DNA of 64,000 bases from Uranotaenia lowii. Its lineage: Eukaryota; Arthropoda; Insecta; Diptera; Culicidae. Positions 1 to 12,135 of the stretch are shown here, piece after piece (positions within the stretch are counted from its first letter, which is position 1; each line of letters starts with the position of its first letter). The notes under the pieces are model-generated. The model had not been told where the DNA came from. It was given only the letters and a program-made list of their open reading frames with translations, and did no database searches. The DNA lies in contig NC_073692.1 of the NCBI RefSeq assembly GCF_029784155.1, forward strand, positions 332,711,920 through 332,775,919, in the 5' to 3' direction. The position numbers were made by a program, and so were the translations under genes.

Positions 1-1475
1 ATGAACCATTCTGGGCAAAAAAAAAATTGGATACAATCGCCTGGAGGCGATTACTGTACTGTAGCCATCATAACGAGGTGAAGTTTGGCATGTTACGTCA
101 CGAGACTTACAGAATGAACCATACTATTGGCATTTTTAATATATAGCAATAAAATTCTTCGAAATAATTTAATAATTTACGAGTTTATGGGCTTTTTAAA
201 AAATTGGTAATCCAAAAATTTTTCATGTCCGTTTTTTTAGAGCCGCTCGACACACGGTAACCCTAATCTGGCCGCACATGTCGTTGGCGGTTGGCAGATC
301 ACTAACAATAAAATCAAGCATCAACAACCAGACCCGGGAGCGAGCCCTGCCAGGGTAAGTGTAATTTCCCTAATTGAATCGCGTCGGTACTTGATTGCGG
401 TTAGGCACAATTGAGGCGGGGGATATCCAGTTACGATGAGTTGTTGTTCAAGCAATTTGTACTGCAAAAGCGATTGATTGATCGCTGTGACCGTATAGCT
501 CTTGCGTATCCATCTATAGCTGCAAGTCATGTGATAACTCAGAGGGAAGTTTTTGTCTATAAAGTTCGCGGGATTTGAACAATTTTTGAAAATCAACAGA
601 CGTTGCTATTTTTATAGAGGTTTATTTAGGCTTTTAATGAATATAACTGAGTTTTGCACCTGTCAAGTTCGGTTTTGAACAAACCAGCTTCACATGGATT
701 TTTTTTTAAATAATCAATTTAAAACCAAAGGGAATTGGCACTGCAAGGGTCAGCAATCATCGTTAGCGCCACTAGCAGATGTCCACTCGAAACTCATGCA
801 TATACACACGATACCAATTTGCAATCTCCATATGCACAAATCGTTTGTGATCGTCAACGATCGCGCACATAGACCGTGGAAAATGAAATGCTCATGGAGC
901 GACCGACGACGACGATGGGCGGTCATCTTCTGTCAGTTTTCGTTGCGTTGATCATCATTGCTAAATTCAATTGAGCACATTAACGGGGGCTCGCGGAAAG
1001 TTCATCAGGTCCATGAGGCCGCCGCATCAGGTATTCTCTTCTTACACACGACTCAATGGGATTTCAAAAATATCTTCCTCGTTAGGGAAGAAGCGGAATG
1101 TGTGGTGCAGCCAATCGATGCTATTTTTGGTAAAAGTATATTTTTGGTTTTTGAAGCAAATTTTAAGAGCACTGCACCGAAAGACACATCAAGGGCAAAG
1201 TGTTGCTGCATATTATCAAACAACAGAGCGAAAATTGTTTGCAAGTTTGTTGGCGTCACAACTGTTGACGAACTGCGCTTAAAACGGAAGCAATTAACCC
1301 AATTCTCTAGAAACTCTTTCAATTTTTTAATGGCAGTGAAATCATCTTGATATCTCTAGTGAAACGGCTATTTTCTAAGTATTATCAGATATCAGACTGC
1401 CAAAGACATTAAAAGATTCAAATGAGAAGATCGATTTTCGAAAAAAGGGACGATAACCATTTTTTGAAGACTTAC
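1..1475. other. Citrate synthase intron 2 (partial), no other gene seen
   Basis: This stretch follows the donor of citrate synthase exon 2 on the minus strand, so it is intronic and runs off the left edge. Short open frames occur (for example 958-1350) but they overlap on both strands, have no recognisable domain and no splice context. The next expected citrate synthase exon (start of the conserved YGGMRG segment) was not found here, so intron 2 is longer than 1.4 kb. Confidence 0.6.
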
Positions 1476-1634
1476 CATATCGACGGTGACTTCGCCGACC
1501 TTGGTGGCACCGTGCTGCTTGCGGAAGTTCTTAATGCGTTCCTGCTCCTTGGGGATCTTCTCAGACAGGATCGCCTTCAGGTCTGTGCTATCGGAAGCAT
1601 TGCGCACGAAGGTGGCCACCGACGGGAGTAAAGT
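1476..1634 (-). CDS. kdn: Citrate synthase, mitochondrial, coding exon 2
   Basis: Exon of 53 codons encoding the N-terminal part of mitochondrial citrate synthase, the enzyme that condenses acetyl-CoA and oxaloacetate to citrate in the matrix. The minus-strand translation runs from [20 protein letters not shown] through [17 protein letters not shown] to KVGEVTVDM. It covers the end of the targeting peptide and the first conserved helix of the family. Borders are clean: acceptor CCCTGCAG just before 1634 and donor GTAAGTC after 1476, both phase 0. The next family motif (YGGMRG) should open exon 3, left of the window. Exon 1 is at 11482-11529. Family assignment is sure; the symbol follows the Drosophila orthologue. 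Confidence 0.9.
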
Positions 1635-2619
1635 CTGCAGGGAATAAAAGGGAAATGAACAAAAGGTTAGAAAAAATATTTCTATCAAAATCAGAATTTT
1701 TTTTTGTAAGTCTAAGCCTGTAATGAGATAACTGAGCGCGATATACCTTTTTTTAATCATAGGTTTTTTTTATTGAAACATTTTACCTTTAAAGTTTCTA
1801 TTAGCCGAATGCATCATTTTATCACTTTATGAATCTATGTTAATATACATACTTATTATTAACTTTTTTTTAAAGTTATTGGAAACCTCATGTCGTGTCT
1901 ATTATATTGTGTTGATGCAGTAAGCAACACAAAGATCATTGAAATGTTCGCAGTTGATGTTTAATGATAAGAGGTTTTCGTCATCACAATGAATGGGATT
2001 GGACCTTCTTATGTCTATGCGAAAAGATCAGCTGATCACGCGTTTCTATATTTGAACAATATTTGTGTTTATTCGTTAAACACTGCAACCTGTCACGTTT
2101 TACGCACACACCGTGTATTTTCTATGACGCACAAGGTTTAATTCAGTTTATTCTCTTTTCTGGAAATCGCCAAAACAAAATTTGGAAAATCGTCATGATC
2201 CTATAATAATAACAAAATCAGTATTTAAACGATTCGAGTCCCCCTTTAAATTGGATAACGTTCAAAATGTTGTTACCGGGCGACTACATATTACCAAATG
2301 CAGAGGATCACTACTGCTCTGCTAAGCGTATTTAGTACTTCCGTGATGCAAGACGATAGTTTTATTTTAGGATTTACCTAGCCGATTTGTGATGCCATAA
2401 GTCATCGATCCCGGTCAAGTGTTATGCAATTTGCCTACTAGAGTTATTCACGAGACCAATTAGATCTGATTGAAGGGATGTAGGAAGGTGAACAAGTAAT
2501 TTCTTGGCCGTGGTTATTTTTTTTAACCTTAATCCGTACCAGATTTTTTCACCCGTTAGAGTTCTTGGAGTGTAAATTTCACAATCCTGACTAAAACCAC
2601 TTTATTTTTGTTGTTTCAC

Positions 2620-3110
2620 AACTGATTTCTCAGACAATATTCAACAACAACAATAACTTATACGTTATTCAAAGTCTAGAGAAAAGAACGAAAAAAAGAT
2701 GCTTCAGAAAAAAAAGTATAGATCGGCTACCAAATGCTCAACAAAATTTCACATAGTGCATATAAAAGCTGTATGTTGCACACAAGGATTTAAAAAAAAT
2801 TGCAGATCATGGCCACAAAAATGTAAAAAATTGGTGGATAACCATACTTTTCAATCAATGAACCGTCAAAATTGTTACAGTCTCAGTAGAGAAAATTTTA
2901 AAAGAGGATGAGAAAGTTAACGTAATTCGACACGTTATTGCAACTATAGATTTTCGAAATACGAAACAGGAATTTATGAAGTATTTTCAAAAGTAGCTGT
3001 TGTTCGAGTTTTTTTTTATCAATTTTCAATTTCTTATTATATTCACCAGAAAGGGAATTTCATGCTGGTTCTAGTGAACTAATTTCATGAACGCTGCAAT
3101 ACTTAAAAAA
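2620..3110 (+). repeat. Left arm of an old palindromic piggyBac-like element
   Basis: Collinear and clearly related to 62310-62840 of the TTAA-flanked element at the right edge. Shared blocks include TTCTCAGACAAT, GATGCTTCAGAA, ATCATGGCCACAAAAA and CTTTTCAATCAA. It is much more diverged than the right-edge copy. The matching right arm lies at 6880-7280, with a LINE and other sequence in between. Outer ends and TTAA flanks are not recognisable. Confidence 0.6.
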
Positions 3111-4385
3111 TTTTTAATAATTATAAATATGGACGTTTCGAAAAACGACCAGGAAGTCGATTTTTACCTAAATATTTTTTTTAGATAACTCCAGGTTTCG
3201 ACGTTTTATGCAATTTTGGGTCATTTGACATTAACATTAAATTTCGATTTTTCAGATTTCCTTTGCCCCCTTTGATTTTGGTTTTGACTATTCTTAAGCT
3301 TCATTTTTTGCTAACATGACGAGCAGCTGAGCTTTTCATGAAAAAAGTTATAACCATTTCAAAATAATAAATCTGAATTCATTGGAAAGTATTTAAAAAT
3401 TGCAGACTTTGCTTGCCAGAGCTTTTGAAAATTTGATGAAATGCTTTTAAACAGGTTATATAAATCAATAAATTCCCTGGATATGCAAAGCAGTTTTTCA
3501 AGATTTTTTATTCTCATGCTACGGTTACACAGCTTTCAAATAAGCAGACAAAAACGGTAAAATTAAAAAAAATATATATAAAAAAAATTTGTATAGCATC
3601 AATTATCTTTTCTGGGGTACAAGTTAGGTTTGTGCTTTGTTCACATGAATTGTTCCAGCAAGAATCATCCAAAGTTATATTTTTTCGGCACCTCTCTGGC
3701 GGTTTTTGATATTGAATATTTTGTTCTCCCATACCAATTTTCATACAAAATTTAAACTCGTTGCGCTAATTCAGGACTGGATGGATCGCTTCCTAAATCT
3801 TTATTACTATTTCTGGCAGTAAAAACAACCAAAAAAAGTTATAGGAGGTGTAAAAAAACAGCAATTTGAAATTTCCATACAAAGCTTGCAGTGATCTAAT
3901 ACACACCCCTTTTCTACACTCAATAACTTTTTGCCATTACTAACGTTTTTCAATGGACCCGTATAGTTTCAGAAAACATACAACAAAATAAAGCCAACAA
4001 TGTGATTTTTTTTATTTTGCTAGACAAATTATACCGAAATCCCAAACAAACTTGAGCGTCGTTTACCCAAGAAACTATTCAAACTTCTATAGGTTTTGTA
4101 AGCATATGATTTTAGGATTGTTTAAAAGTTTGCGTTGCTTTGCTGCTCTAATACGAAATCTATATAGACATTTAAGACCAGCTGTAAAATAAACCCTATC
4201 ACAGCAAAAAAAAAAAAAAAAAAATGTAACGATACCCGATGTAATTTATGAAGATGTTAGTCAGTCAATGTATTTTCAATGACTTCTTCAAAGATATTAC
4301 ATCGAAACTCTGTAAACGACTTGAACAGGTTATGTAGTGTAATATCACAAACTTATATGCAATATTACATCGAGTAGCCAATGTT

Positions 4386-6062
4386 TGTTTATTTTATTTA
4401 TTTATTTAAGTCTTTGACTGCCGTCATACAGACCGAGTATGAAAATCACTTATGATTAAATTAAAGTTATGTTAATGCTAGGGAACGTCACGGATTGCAC
4501 ATTTAAACATTGATTTGGATACATTGAAGTCAAACAAGTGTGACACATCGTTGAAGACTTGACAACATCGATTAAGCGGGTGGTTTTGTCCAAAAACTGT
4601 TCTGCTTCTAGGTAGCCAGAAGGTGATTTGGTTGCGCAAACGGCGTGCTGGGGAGTGTACACTCAAGCTTTGGAGCAATTGTGGACAGTCAACAGTGTTT
4701 GTCTGGATATCGTATATAAACATTCTTTGCAAATATGTTCTTCTTTGACTCAGAGTCGATATAGACAGAAGAGCGCATCTTTGTAAGTAAGGCGGTAGCC
4801 TTACGGGGTCTCGCCAGGGCAGTCGACGCAGAGCATAACGAAGAAATTTTTTCTGAACTCGTTCGATCCGTTCGATATGAACAGAGTGGTAGGGTGCCCA
4901 AACTGGTGCCGCATATTCCAAGACAATTCGCACTAGAGAGCAGAACACTGTCTTGAGAGCATATGGGTCCTCGAAGCTTAAAGTATTTCTTCGCAGGAAT
5001 CCAAACATAGCGAAGGCTTTAGCTGTTGTTGTTGCGATATGCTGATTAAACGATAGCTTCTGATCAAAGGTTACTCCTAGATCCTTAATGGTGACAACTC
5101 TTTCAAGCGGAGTGCCACCAAAAGCGTATTCGAAGGCCACGGAGGTTCTGGTTCTAAAAAAACTGATACACTTGCACTTATCGGCGTTTACTTCCATCCC
5201 ATGTTTTCCACACCATGCGAGTAGTCTATTGATATCTTCTTGAAGCGCAGCACAGTCCACTCTCGAGTCAATGATCCTGTAGATTTTCAAATCGTCTGCG
5301 AACAGTAGCTTTGGCGATTGAATGAAAGTTGCAAGATCGTTAATGAAAATCACAAAGATAAGCGGTCCTAAGTGACTTCCCTGTGGAACACCAGACGGCA
5401 TATCGAAACTAGTAGAATGAATTCCACAAATATTTATAAATCCATGACGATGTAACAGGTAGGAATGCAACCATTTGATTGCCCATTCTGGGAATCCGTA
5501 GCGCTTAAGTTTCTCGATCACGATCATATGCGGCACTTTATCAAAGGCTTTGGCAAAGTCGACATATATTGAGTCCACCTGCAGTTTTTTACCAATCGCT
5601 GTATGCAATTCACTGGCATAGCACATCAAGTTGGTCAACGTCGATCTTTTCCGAATAAACCCGTGCTGGACCTCGGCAAGTAACGGTGTAGCTGCTGAAT
5701 AGAGCCTTTCGTACATCAAAACTTCGAGCACTTTTGAGAAACAGCAGAGTATTGAAATTGGCCGGTAGTTCTCCACACGATGAGCATTTCCAGACTTATG
5801 AATTGGAGAAATTGAAGCAATTTTCCAACGGCTAGGAAAAACTCCTTCTGAGATGGATCGGTTGAAAATTAGACAAAGCGGTGTTGCAAGGGAAACAGCT
5901 ATTCGCGAAACCAACGACGATGGAATTCCATCTGGACCTGGACCTTTCGATGGATCAAGTTTACTGAGAATGTTTAGCACCTCATGCTCGGTAAATAGAG
6001 GCTGGGGTAGCCTGACGTCAAAGTTCGACAGATTTCCAAAATAGGTATCAGCACAGTTAGGA
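4386..6062 (-). mobile_element. 5'-truncated non-LTR retrotransposon (Jockey/CR1-like)
   Basis: On the minus strand the element runs from about 6062 to 4386. It has an intact reverse-transcriptase frame, a short 3' UTR and a simple tail of TAAA repeats (plus strand TTTATTTATTTATTTA near 4395). There is no endonuclease because the 5' part is missing, and no RNase H after the RT, which fits Jockey/CR1-type elements rather than I/LOA. No target duplication was identified. Confidence 0.8.
4478..6060 (-). CDS. Reverse transcriptase, ORF2 C-terminal part of LINE
   Basis: Open without stops from about 6060 to the stop at 4478. An internal Met gives 500 codons, but the frame is open upstream of it, so the true start is lost by truncation. 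RT motifs appear in order: LDPSKGPGPDGIP, HKSGNAHRVENYRPIS, DFAKAFDKVPH, SGVPQGSHLGPL and the catalytic FADDLKIY. The C-terminus ends in NVSKSMFKCAIRDVP with no RNase H and no CCHC motif. An intact RT frame in a truncated copy suggests a fairly recent insertion. The copy cannot move by itself. Confidence 0.85.
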
Positions 6063-6099
6063 GTTGACGTTCAAACAAATTTCAATATCAAAAAGTTAG

Positions 6100-6479
6100 A
6101 AGGAGATTGCGGAGGTTAGAAGAATTTGTTCAGCTGGTAAGTAATATAAATTTTCATAAAAAATCATAGCAAAACCATAGATTTTAACTTATTTCCACTT
6201 TTGGTCGTTGGAAGGAAATAGCGCCTCAATGCATCAACCAAATAAAAAGTTCCGGAGACTTCAAACAACTGGATGTGATGGTGTGTATTTTTCCATTCCT
6301 ATTCCTCCCTGAGAAATGTGTGATTAAAATGTTACAGGATTGAAGTGTTTCGGTACGCAATCGCAAAAAAGTGGCATGGTCATCCGAAGGACATGAACAT
6401 GGGATTTCATCGATCAGTATTCTGTTACGCGTACAAATGTTGGCTGAACGAGGGATGCAGCGGTAACGTTCTATCGTAA
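6100..6479 (+). pseudogene. Possible spliced gene fragment of unknown origin
   Basis: Just beyond the truncated LINE end there are three short open stretches separated by plausible introns. One ends at donor CAGCTG/GTAAGT (6136). A second, open through FGRWKEIAPQCINQIKSS, ends near 6287. A third starts after acceptor TTACAG (6337) and reads VFRYAIAKKWHGHPKDM and CYAYKCWLNEGC to a stop at 6477-6479. The residues look protein-like (W, C and H rich), but I do not recognise a family. It may be a remnant of a captured gene or transposase. Confidence 0.22.
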
Positions 6480-6879
6480 TGCTTGAGTCGGGAATTCAGT
6501 TCCTTGTGCGGAAAGACCGTAGATTATTTAATTATATATACAAGTCATTATAAAATTCTATCTTTATGTTTTCTTGAGATTCTTTATAATAGTCAATAAT
6601 ATGACACTATCGGAAGTCTGGTGGCTTGTAACTTTATTCGGGTACATTCAAATAATATAATTCTTCTGGATCCTCAATGAATTCTTGATATTTTTAATTT
6701 TCTTCAATACTCTTTGATGGAGGCACCCTTAAAGCCCAGCCAAAAAAACTCCCTAATCGGACCTTGAGTTTTGAAACTCTTCGCTTTAAATCGCTATATT
6801 TTTCCGGCTTCCCAACCGATTTTTATAACATTTATATAGTTATGGAAACTTCTTCATACAACTCAAATAAATTTTTCAA

Positions 6880-7280
6880 GCAAAGTATTGCAGCGCTTAT
6901 ATAATTACACCGCTAGAATCGGTATGAAATTGCCTTTCTGGTGAATATAAATATAAATTTTGCGGAAATCTTGCGTTTATATACTCAAAATCCAGTGCAA
7001 AGTTAAAGTGTAAGAAAATCTGAAAACATTCAAATTGACAAAAAGTTCAGGAAGCAGCTACCTTTGAAAATTCGTCGGAAATTCTGTGTTTAGTATTTAG
7101 AAAATCTAAAGATGTGCAAAATTACGTTAACTTTCCAAACCTCTTTTCAAAATTTATCTGGTATGACTTGCACAATTACGGCGGTTCGTTGATTTAAAAG
7201 TACGGTTATTAGACCACATTTTGGCATTTTATGTGATCATCATCTTAAAAAAATTAACGTCAGCTTTCTTGGACACTAAT
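6880..7280 (+). repeat. Right arm of the old palindromic piggyBac-like element
   Basis: Related to the right arm of the right-edge element (63090-63540). Shared blocks include ACTCAAAATCCAGTGCAAAG, AGCTACCTTTGAAAA and AAAATCTAAAGATG. It is inverted relative to the arm at 2620-3110, as expected for a foldback element that was later enlarged by insertions. Confidence 0.6.
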
Positions 7281-7299
7281 ACCGTATTTGTTTATGCCG

Positions 7300-8270
7300 A
7301 GTGTTGCACTAGTGTTGCACTGGTGCACCACTAGGTGCTGTCAAACTGTTTGTTTATTCGGACGGTGTTGCACTGGTTTTGACCTGTCGGAGTTCTGCTT
7401 ACGGACGGTGGCCCACCGATAATTTTGCCAGTGTTGCGAGAGAGCGTGTGAGTGAGCGAGGTAGCAATACACTGGCGAGGATTTGTGTTTGTTTTTATCG
7501 GGTACGGTGGAACACTCCACGAGTGGAGAAAACAAATACAGTATAAGTGATTTTTTTAACATTCCGTAGCTGATCTACAGTTTTTCCATGTCTTTTCGGA
7601 TTTTTTTTTCTTAGGCTTTGATTAACGGAAAACTCAAGTTGATCGGTACTACACCGATCAGGAATTCGGAATTGTTTTCTGTTTGTAATATGTGTCCTCT
7701 ATGTTCACTTGACACTGTAATCAATTTGTTCGAAAACACCAATATCTGTCCATGTACCCTATAATAGCATTAACTCTCTCGCAACATTAAACATAACGCC
7801 GAGAGAGTTCTCACACAATAGTATGTAAGCCATTTTAGTTAAGTTAGAATAGAATATAACGTTGAATTGAACGCACGGATTTCTCTACTTTCCCAATAAA
7901 TCATATAAGTTAAAGATCAATCCAAGCGACTTAATTACCTTTGCTAAAGTGCATCCGAAAACGCGATCTGTAAGTGGTGGCAATCTAATTGCACAGTGGT
8001 ACTTCGCACAATCAACCCCAAAGAGTGCAAACGAAAATCTCCCCCCGAGCGGGTGATCAGCTGTTGGTGCTAAGTGAAAGCGACTCACCTTACATTCCTG
8101 CTGCTGGTGGATGCCGTCGACGAGAGACGGGAAGAAATACCCCGAAATCCGAACCCCCCCATCGGCCGAGCCCGAACACAAGTGTTGTAGCTGAATATTG
8201 TCCGAAAAACTCTGACTTGTCTGTTTTAGCCAGGAGTGTCAAATTGACACTCTACGAACTCTAACGGGTA
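7300..8270. other. GC-richer segment, possibly an LTR remnant
   Basis: Distinctly less AT-rich than its surroundings. It opens with tandem TGTTGCACTAGTG-type repeats at 7303-7330, has a TATA-like site near 7760 and AATAAA near 7896. The features resemble an LTR plus leader of a BEL or Gypsy element. I could not find matching ends or a target duplication, so it could equally be unique host sequence. Confidence 0.22.
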
Positions 8271-11200
8271 AAAATTTCTAGGACGGATGAAGGTTGAATA
8301 ATAAAGGCTTTGTAGAAACCTATTTGCTTTAATAAAATAGAAATTTGCTGTTAAAGTGGCTTAAACATATTCGCTGTTTAAAAAAAAACCGTTTATATTT
8401 AAAAGCTTTTTAACAAAGAAGGCTTAGAAGACACTGTTCTTTAGCTTTTAAAATTTAAATTGGCTGTCAAAAACCATCAAATAAATCTTTTAAAGAATAA
8501 TGTATCGGAACACTCGTAAAATTCAAATAAAATATTAATCGGATGTTCATAAAACCATTAAATGAGCTTTATAAAGAATGAAGGCTTTGAAAACACTATA
8601 GTTAGGTTAAATTAAATACAAATTGGGAATAAAAAAAACCTTTAAATAAGATTTTTGAAGAAACAAATCTTGCAAGACCCTCGTGAAATAAAATAAAATC
8701 TTAAAAATTGAAAGGAATAAAAACACTAAACGAATTTTGCCGGTTCTGAAATTAAACACGTTATTCAATTGATTGCATGTACTTATCATACATTTTATTT
8801 CGCGGCAAAACTATACCTCTATCAAAGCCCATTGGTTTGGTGTTTTCATCGAAACGAAATCGATGAAATAAAAATACATTTAAAAAAAGATTCCTTGAAC
8901 GCAATCAAAACATAAACCTAAGATTACGTCATCAATGTTATCGATTCATATAGTACAGCCATAGTCAACCGATACCTACTAGTTTTCTTTGAAGAAAAAT
9001 TAGTAGGAAGGTAAACATAATACACCATCGACTAACGAGGAAGCTTCGAGACGGTCAACCGGTTTATTTCCCAATGCAATTTACAAACGCCATAAGTGAG
9101 CGCATTATGCACCAACGCTGGTTGTAGTTTTTGATATAAGTAGATACACTACCAACGCGATAAAAGGTTCTTCCCTTATGCGTTCGTTCATTCATCGAGT
9201 TTCAATCACAAAACTGGTTTTTTCCATCATTTCGGGTGTTATCCAATATCTGAATTCTCAAACATCTACCGCCCGAACGGCTATCGTCCTACTACTATTG
9301 GGACCAATAAACTCTCGGTTGGCAACAAGTGGGATTCCCGAAAAGTAGTCAGTTAGTCAAATAGGCATAAAACAATTTGGAGGCCCGACTCACGACCACG
9401 ATGCGCGATTCCAAGGTTCGAGCGAGAGTCTTGATCACTTACTACCACGTGTTGTTGTGTATTCGCTCTCCGCTCATTATCAACCAACAAAACTTGTCTA
9501 TTAATCTCATAATGTCAGGTGTGGGATATTTTGTGGTATGATTCGTATCAACTGCTTCGAGAAATTATTTGAATTTGAATTGAAAATGATTTTTTCTTTT
9601 TTATGATTTGCGAATAAAGTTTAAAAGTTTCTTAGCAAATTGATATCTTAAAACTTTTATATCTTGAACCGGTAGGCTCAGATTAAACATTTTGATATTG
9701 ATAATCATTGCTATCGACCAAACAATCAACAACAATTAACACACAATTCTCTACGAAAAGTGTTCCTGTTAGCATGATTTGAGGAATGAATGAAAAAACT
9801 CTACGTGTATTGTGGTAAGACCTGTACGCAACGCTAACGCTTACACGCCAATGAGCGCGGCAAGTAAGCGTGACGCGACAATCGGAAGGTCAGGTCATCT
9901 TCCTCCTACCTATCTACCTCGATTCAATTCCAGCCGAAAACTGGTTTCGCAGACACTTCATTTGTCTGGATGATAGCTCAATAGAAGCTTTCTTCGGAAT
10001 TTTTAGTTTTGAAACATTCGCTCAAAAATGTGACCAAGTTCACAGTAACACAAATCTGGTTGATATGTTTTAAAGCACTACACTATTTGAAGTTAATATA
10101 AATTTGTTTATTTGTTTATTCTCAACAAACCAAGACCAAAATGATGATATAAATGACTTTTGGTGTGTCGGAAAGGCCCCTCCAGATCTCCAGGACGGAG
10201 TATCATTTTCTGTCTATGAGGCGCTACGGTGAATGCAGTAAGGAGGGGTGTCTTGATTTTGGGAGGGAGTAGGCTTATTAATTTTAGACAGTGGTATTAT
10301 GGTTGCTGATTAGGATTTTTGACTTTTGTTTACATTTTTATTTCTAGTAGGCTGTATATCGAGCCTGATGGAACTGATTCAGCTGTAACAAATCGAGTGT
10401 TGTTAACCTATTTTATGCTGAAGGTTTCAAGAAAAATATCGGTGAACATCAAAAACGCAATTTTAATTTATAAAAAAGTAATATTGAAACAAAGCAAAGG
10501 TTGGCACATACGATTTGGAAAAAAAATCCCAAAATCGTGTAGGTTTTCTAAGAATAAGATAAATAACACTGACTAAGAAAAGAGTCCTTTATATTGACTT
10601 TAAATAAGTACAAAAAGTTGTACTTTATCGTAATTATTGTTTCCAGTATTGAACTTGATTTGTGAATTTTACAAGGTCAAGGAAGTTGAATGAAACTGAC
10701 CTTGGAAAAAGGCAAAACGGTTAATCAACAACAGGAAGTAACAAATTCCCAGTCATGAAACATCTCTATACTAATTCAATGTTCAAGCGATGTGTGATTA
10801 ACATCACAGACATACATATTACATAACATCGGAAAGCGATTTGTACCGAATAAGCAAAGCATTTTTGCAGTGCTTCTACAGATTATGCAAGCAGTCATAC
10901 TGTTCCGATAACAAATTTCCATACGTCTTTAATATTTTGATAATACTCGGCGCCGTTTTACCAACACATTACTATAATGAAAAATCAGGGAATATATTCG
11001 TTTTTGTTCCACACTACCGGGAAACTTTTCCTCTACTCTGCTGTGCACACTCTTGGTCGGTCGATGGTCGCACACGGGGTACAAAGACTCAATCCTATCC
11101 GTGAAAATTTGCCACTTTTTCTGTGTATGTGGCGCACTACCACTTGAAGTGGAACCACCCTCGGAGATATCTTCTATATTCATCGGTCCAATTTCGCCAA

Positions 11201-11481
11201 ACTTTTCGATGGGTTTTGGGCATTTTTATTTCCTAATTACCGAAGGAAAATTTCGAGATTCTGACTAAGTAAACCGAATTAATATAATTGAAATAATTCA
11301 AGATTAATTGCAAATCAAAACTTAACAATTTTGGTGAAAAAATATGCCCATTACGTAATGGAAAAATATTCCCAGGCAAGATGATACTGAAATCCCTTTA
11401 ATTACGCTCATCTATCCCGGATGTTGTCTTGTTACATTATATAGCGTTATTCTTCCGGAAAGTTCTTCGTAATATGCTTAC

Positions 11482-11529
11482 CTTGTTGGCACAGGCCAAT
11501 TTGCTGGAGTAGATTCGGCTCAGAGCCAT
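11482..11529 (-). CDS. kdn: Citrate synthase, mitochondrial, coding exon 1
   Basis: Minus-strand ATG at 11529 opens a 16-codon exon, MALSRIYSSKLACANK. It is rich in Ser, Arg and Lys with no acidic residue, as expected for a mitochondrial targeting peptide. It ends in AACAAG/GTAAGC and joins in phase 0 to the exon at 1476-1634. Upstream, 11530-11594 looks like 5' UTR. A pyrimidine tract ending in CAG just before 11594 (CCTTCCCCCAG on the minus strand) suggests a further noncoding 5' exon to the right. The start is chosen because it is the first ATG in a frame that joins exon 2 in phase. Confidence 0.82.
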
Positions 11530-12130
11530 CGTTGCTGCTTATCGAATATTCGCGACTTTGCCTCAACTCTCTAACGGAACACACTATACCGAACCTGGGG
11601 GAAGGAAAAGGGAAGAATGTGGTAACCAAACGCTTCTCTTTAGAACAAGGTTCTTGTTTTCAGATTTTCCAAAATTAGGCAAATAGTTTCGATTTTTTAT
11701 AGTAGCGCAGTAGCGCTCAACACTTGCTGAGGTGAATGACACAACTTCTACACACCCCCCTTGATCACGCACGCACGCATTCACGCTTTCACACATTTGC
11801 CAAATTTCTGTCCCGCAAAAAAAGAAGAAAAGGTTCTAAGATTTTCCACGCACCGCACGTTGATGGAAGATTGATCTACCGTTGCTTTACTAACTGCTTG
11901 CTAGCTGCTCGCCGCCACCAAACCAACTGAACTTATGGTGTGAAAACCTGAGACAACACAGCCAGACGGCCAGCCAAAAAGTGGTTCTCCACGAATCGCG
12001 GTTCCTCTATCGCCCGTGCTAAGGACGGATCATATGCCGTCCGTGTGGCGTGGTACAGTGTGCCGTCTTTAAACTGCGTAACAATTGGAATTTTCAAACC
12101 TAAAATGTACCAGCGTTTGTTTTTTTCGTT
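11530..12130 (-). promoter_or_regulatory. Probable 5' UTR and promoter region of citrate synthase
   Basis: Sequence upstream of the citrate synthase ATG on the minus strand. A candidate 3' splice site at 11594/11595 implies a noncoding exon and promoter further right. The stretch 11930-12070 is less AT-rich than its surroundings. No TATA box was convincingly placed; this is an inference from position. Confidence 0.35.
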
Positions 12131-12135
12131 GCTTA

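Larger units (their letters stand above)
1635..11481 (-). other. Citrate synthase intron 1 (9.8 kb)
   Basis: Intron between citrate synthase exons 1 and 2, bounded on the minus strand by donor GTAAGC (11481 downwards) and acceptor TGCAG (1635). It contains a 5'-truncated LINE (4386-6062), the two arms of an old palindromic element (about 2620-3110 and 6880-7280), a possible spliced gene fragment (6100-6479) and a GC-richer segment (7300-8270). Between 3120 and 4386 there is AT-rich sequence with a 19-A run at 4206-4224. A block at 3710-3830 resembles 56690-56790 and is probably a dispersed repeat. From 8280 to 11480 I recognise no gene. Confidence 0.75.
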
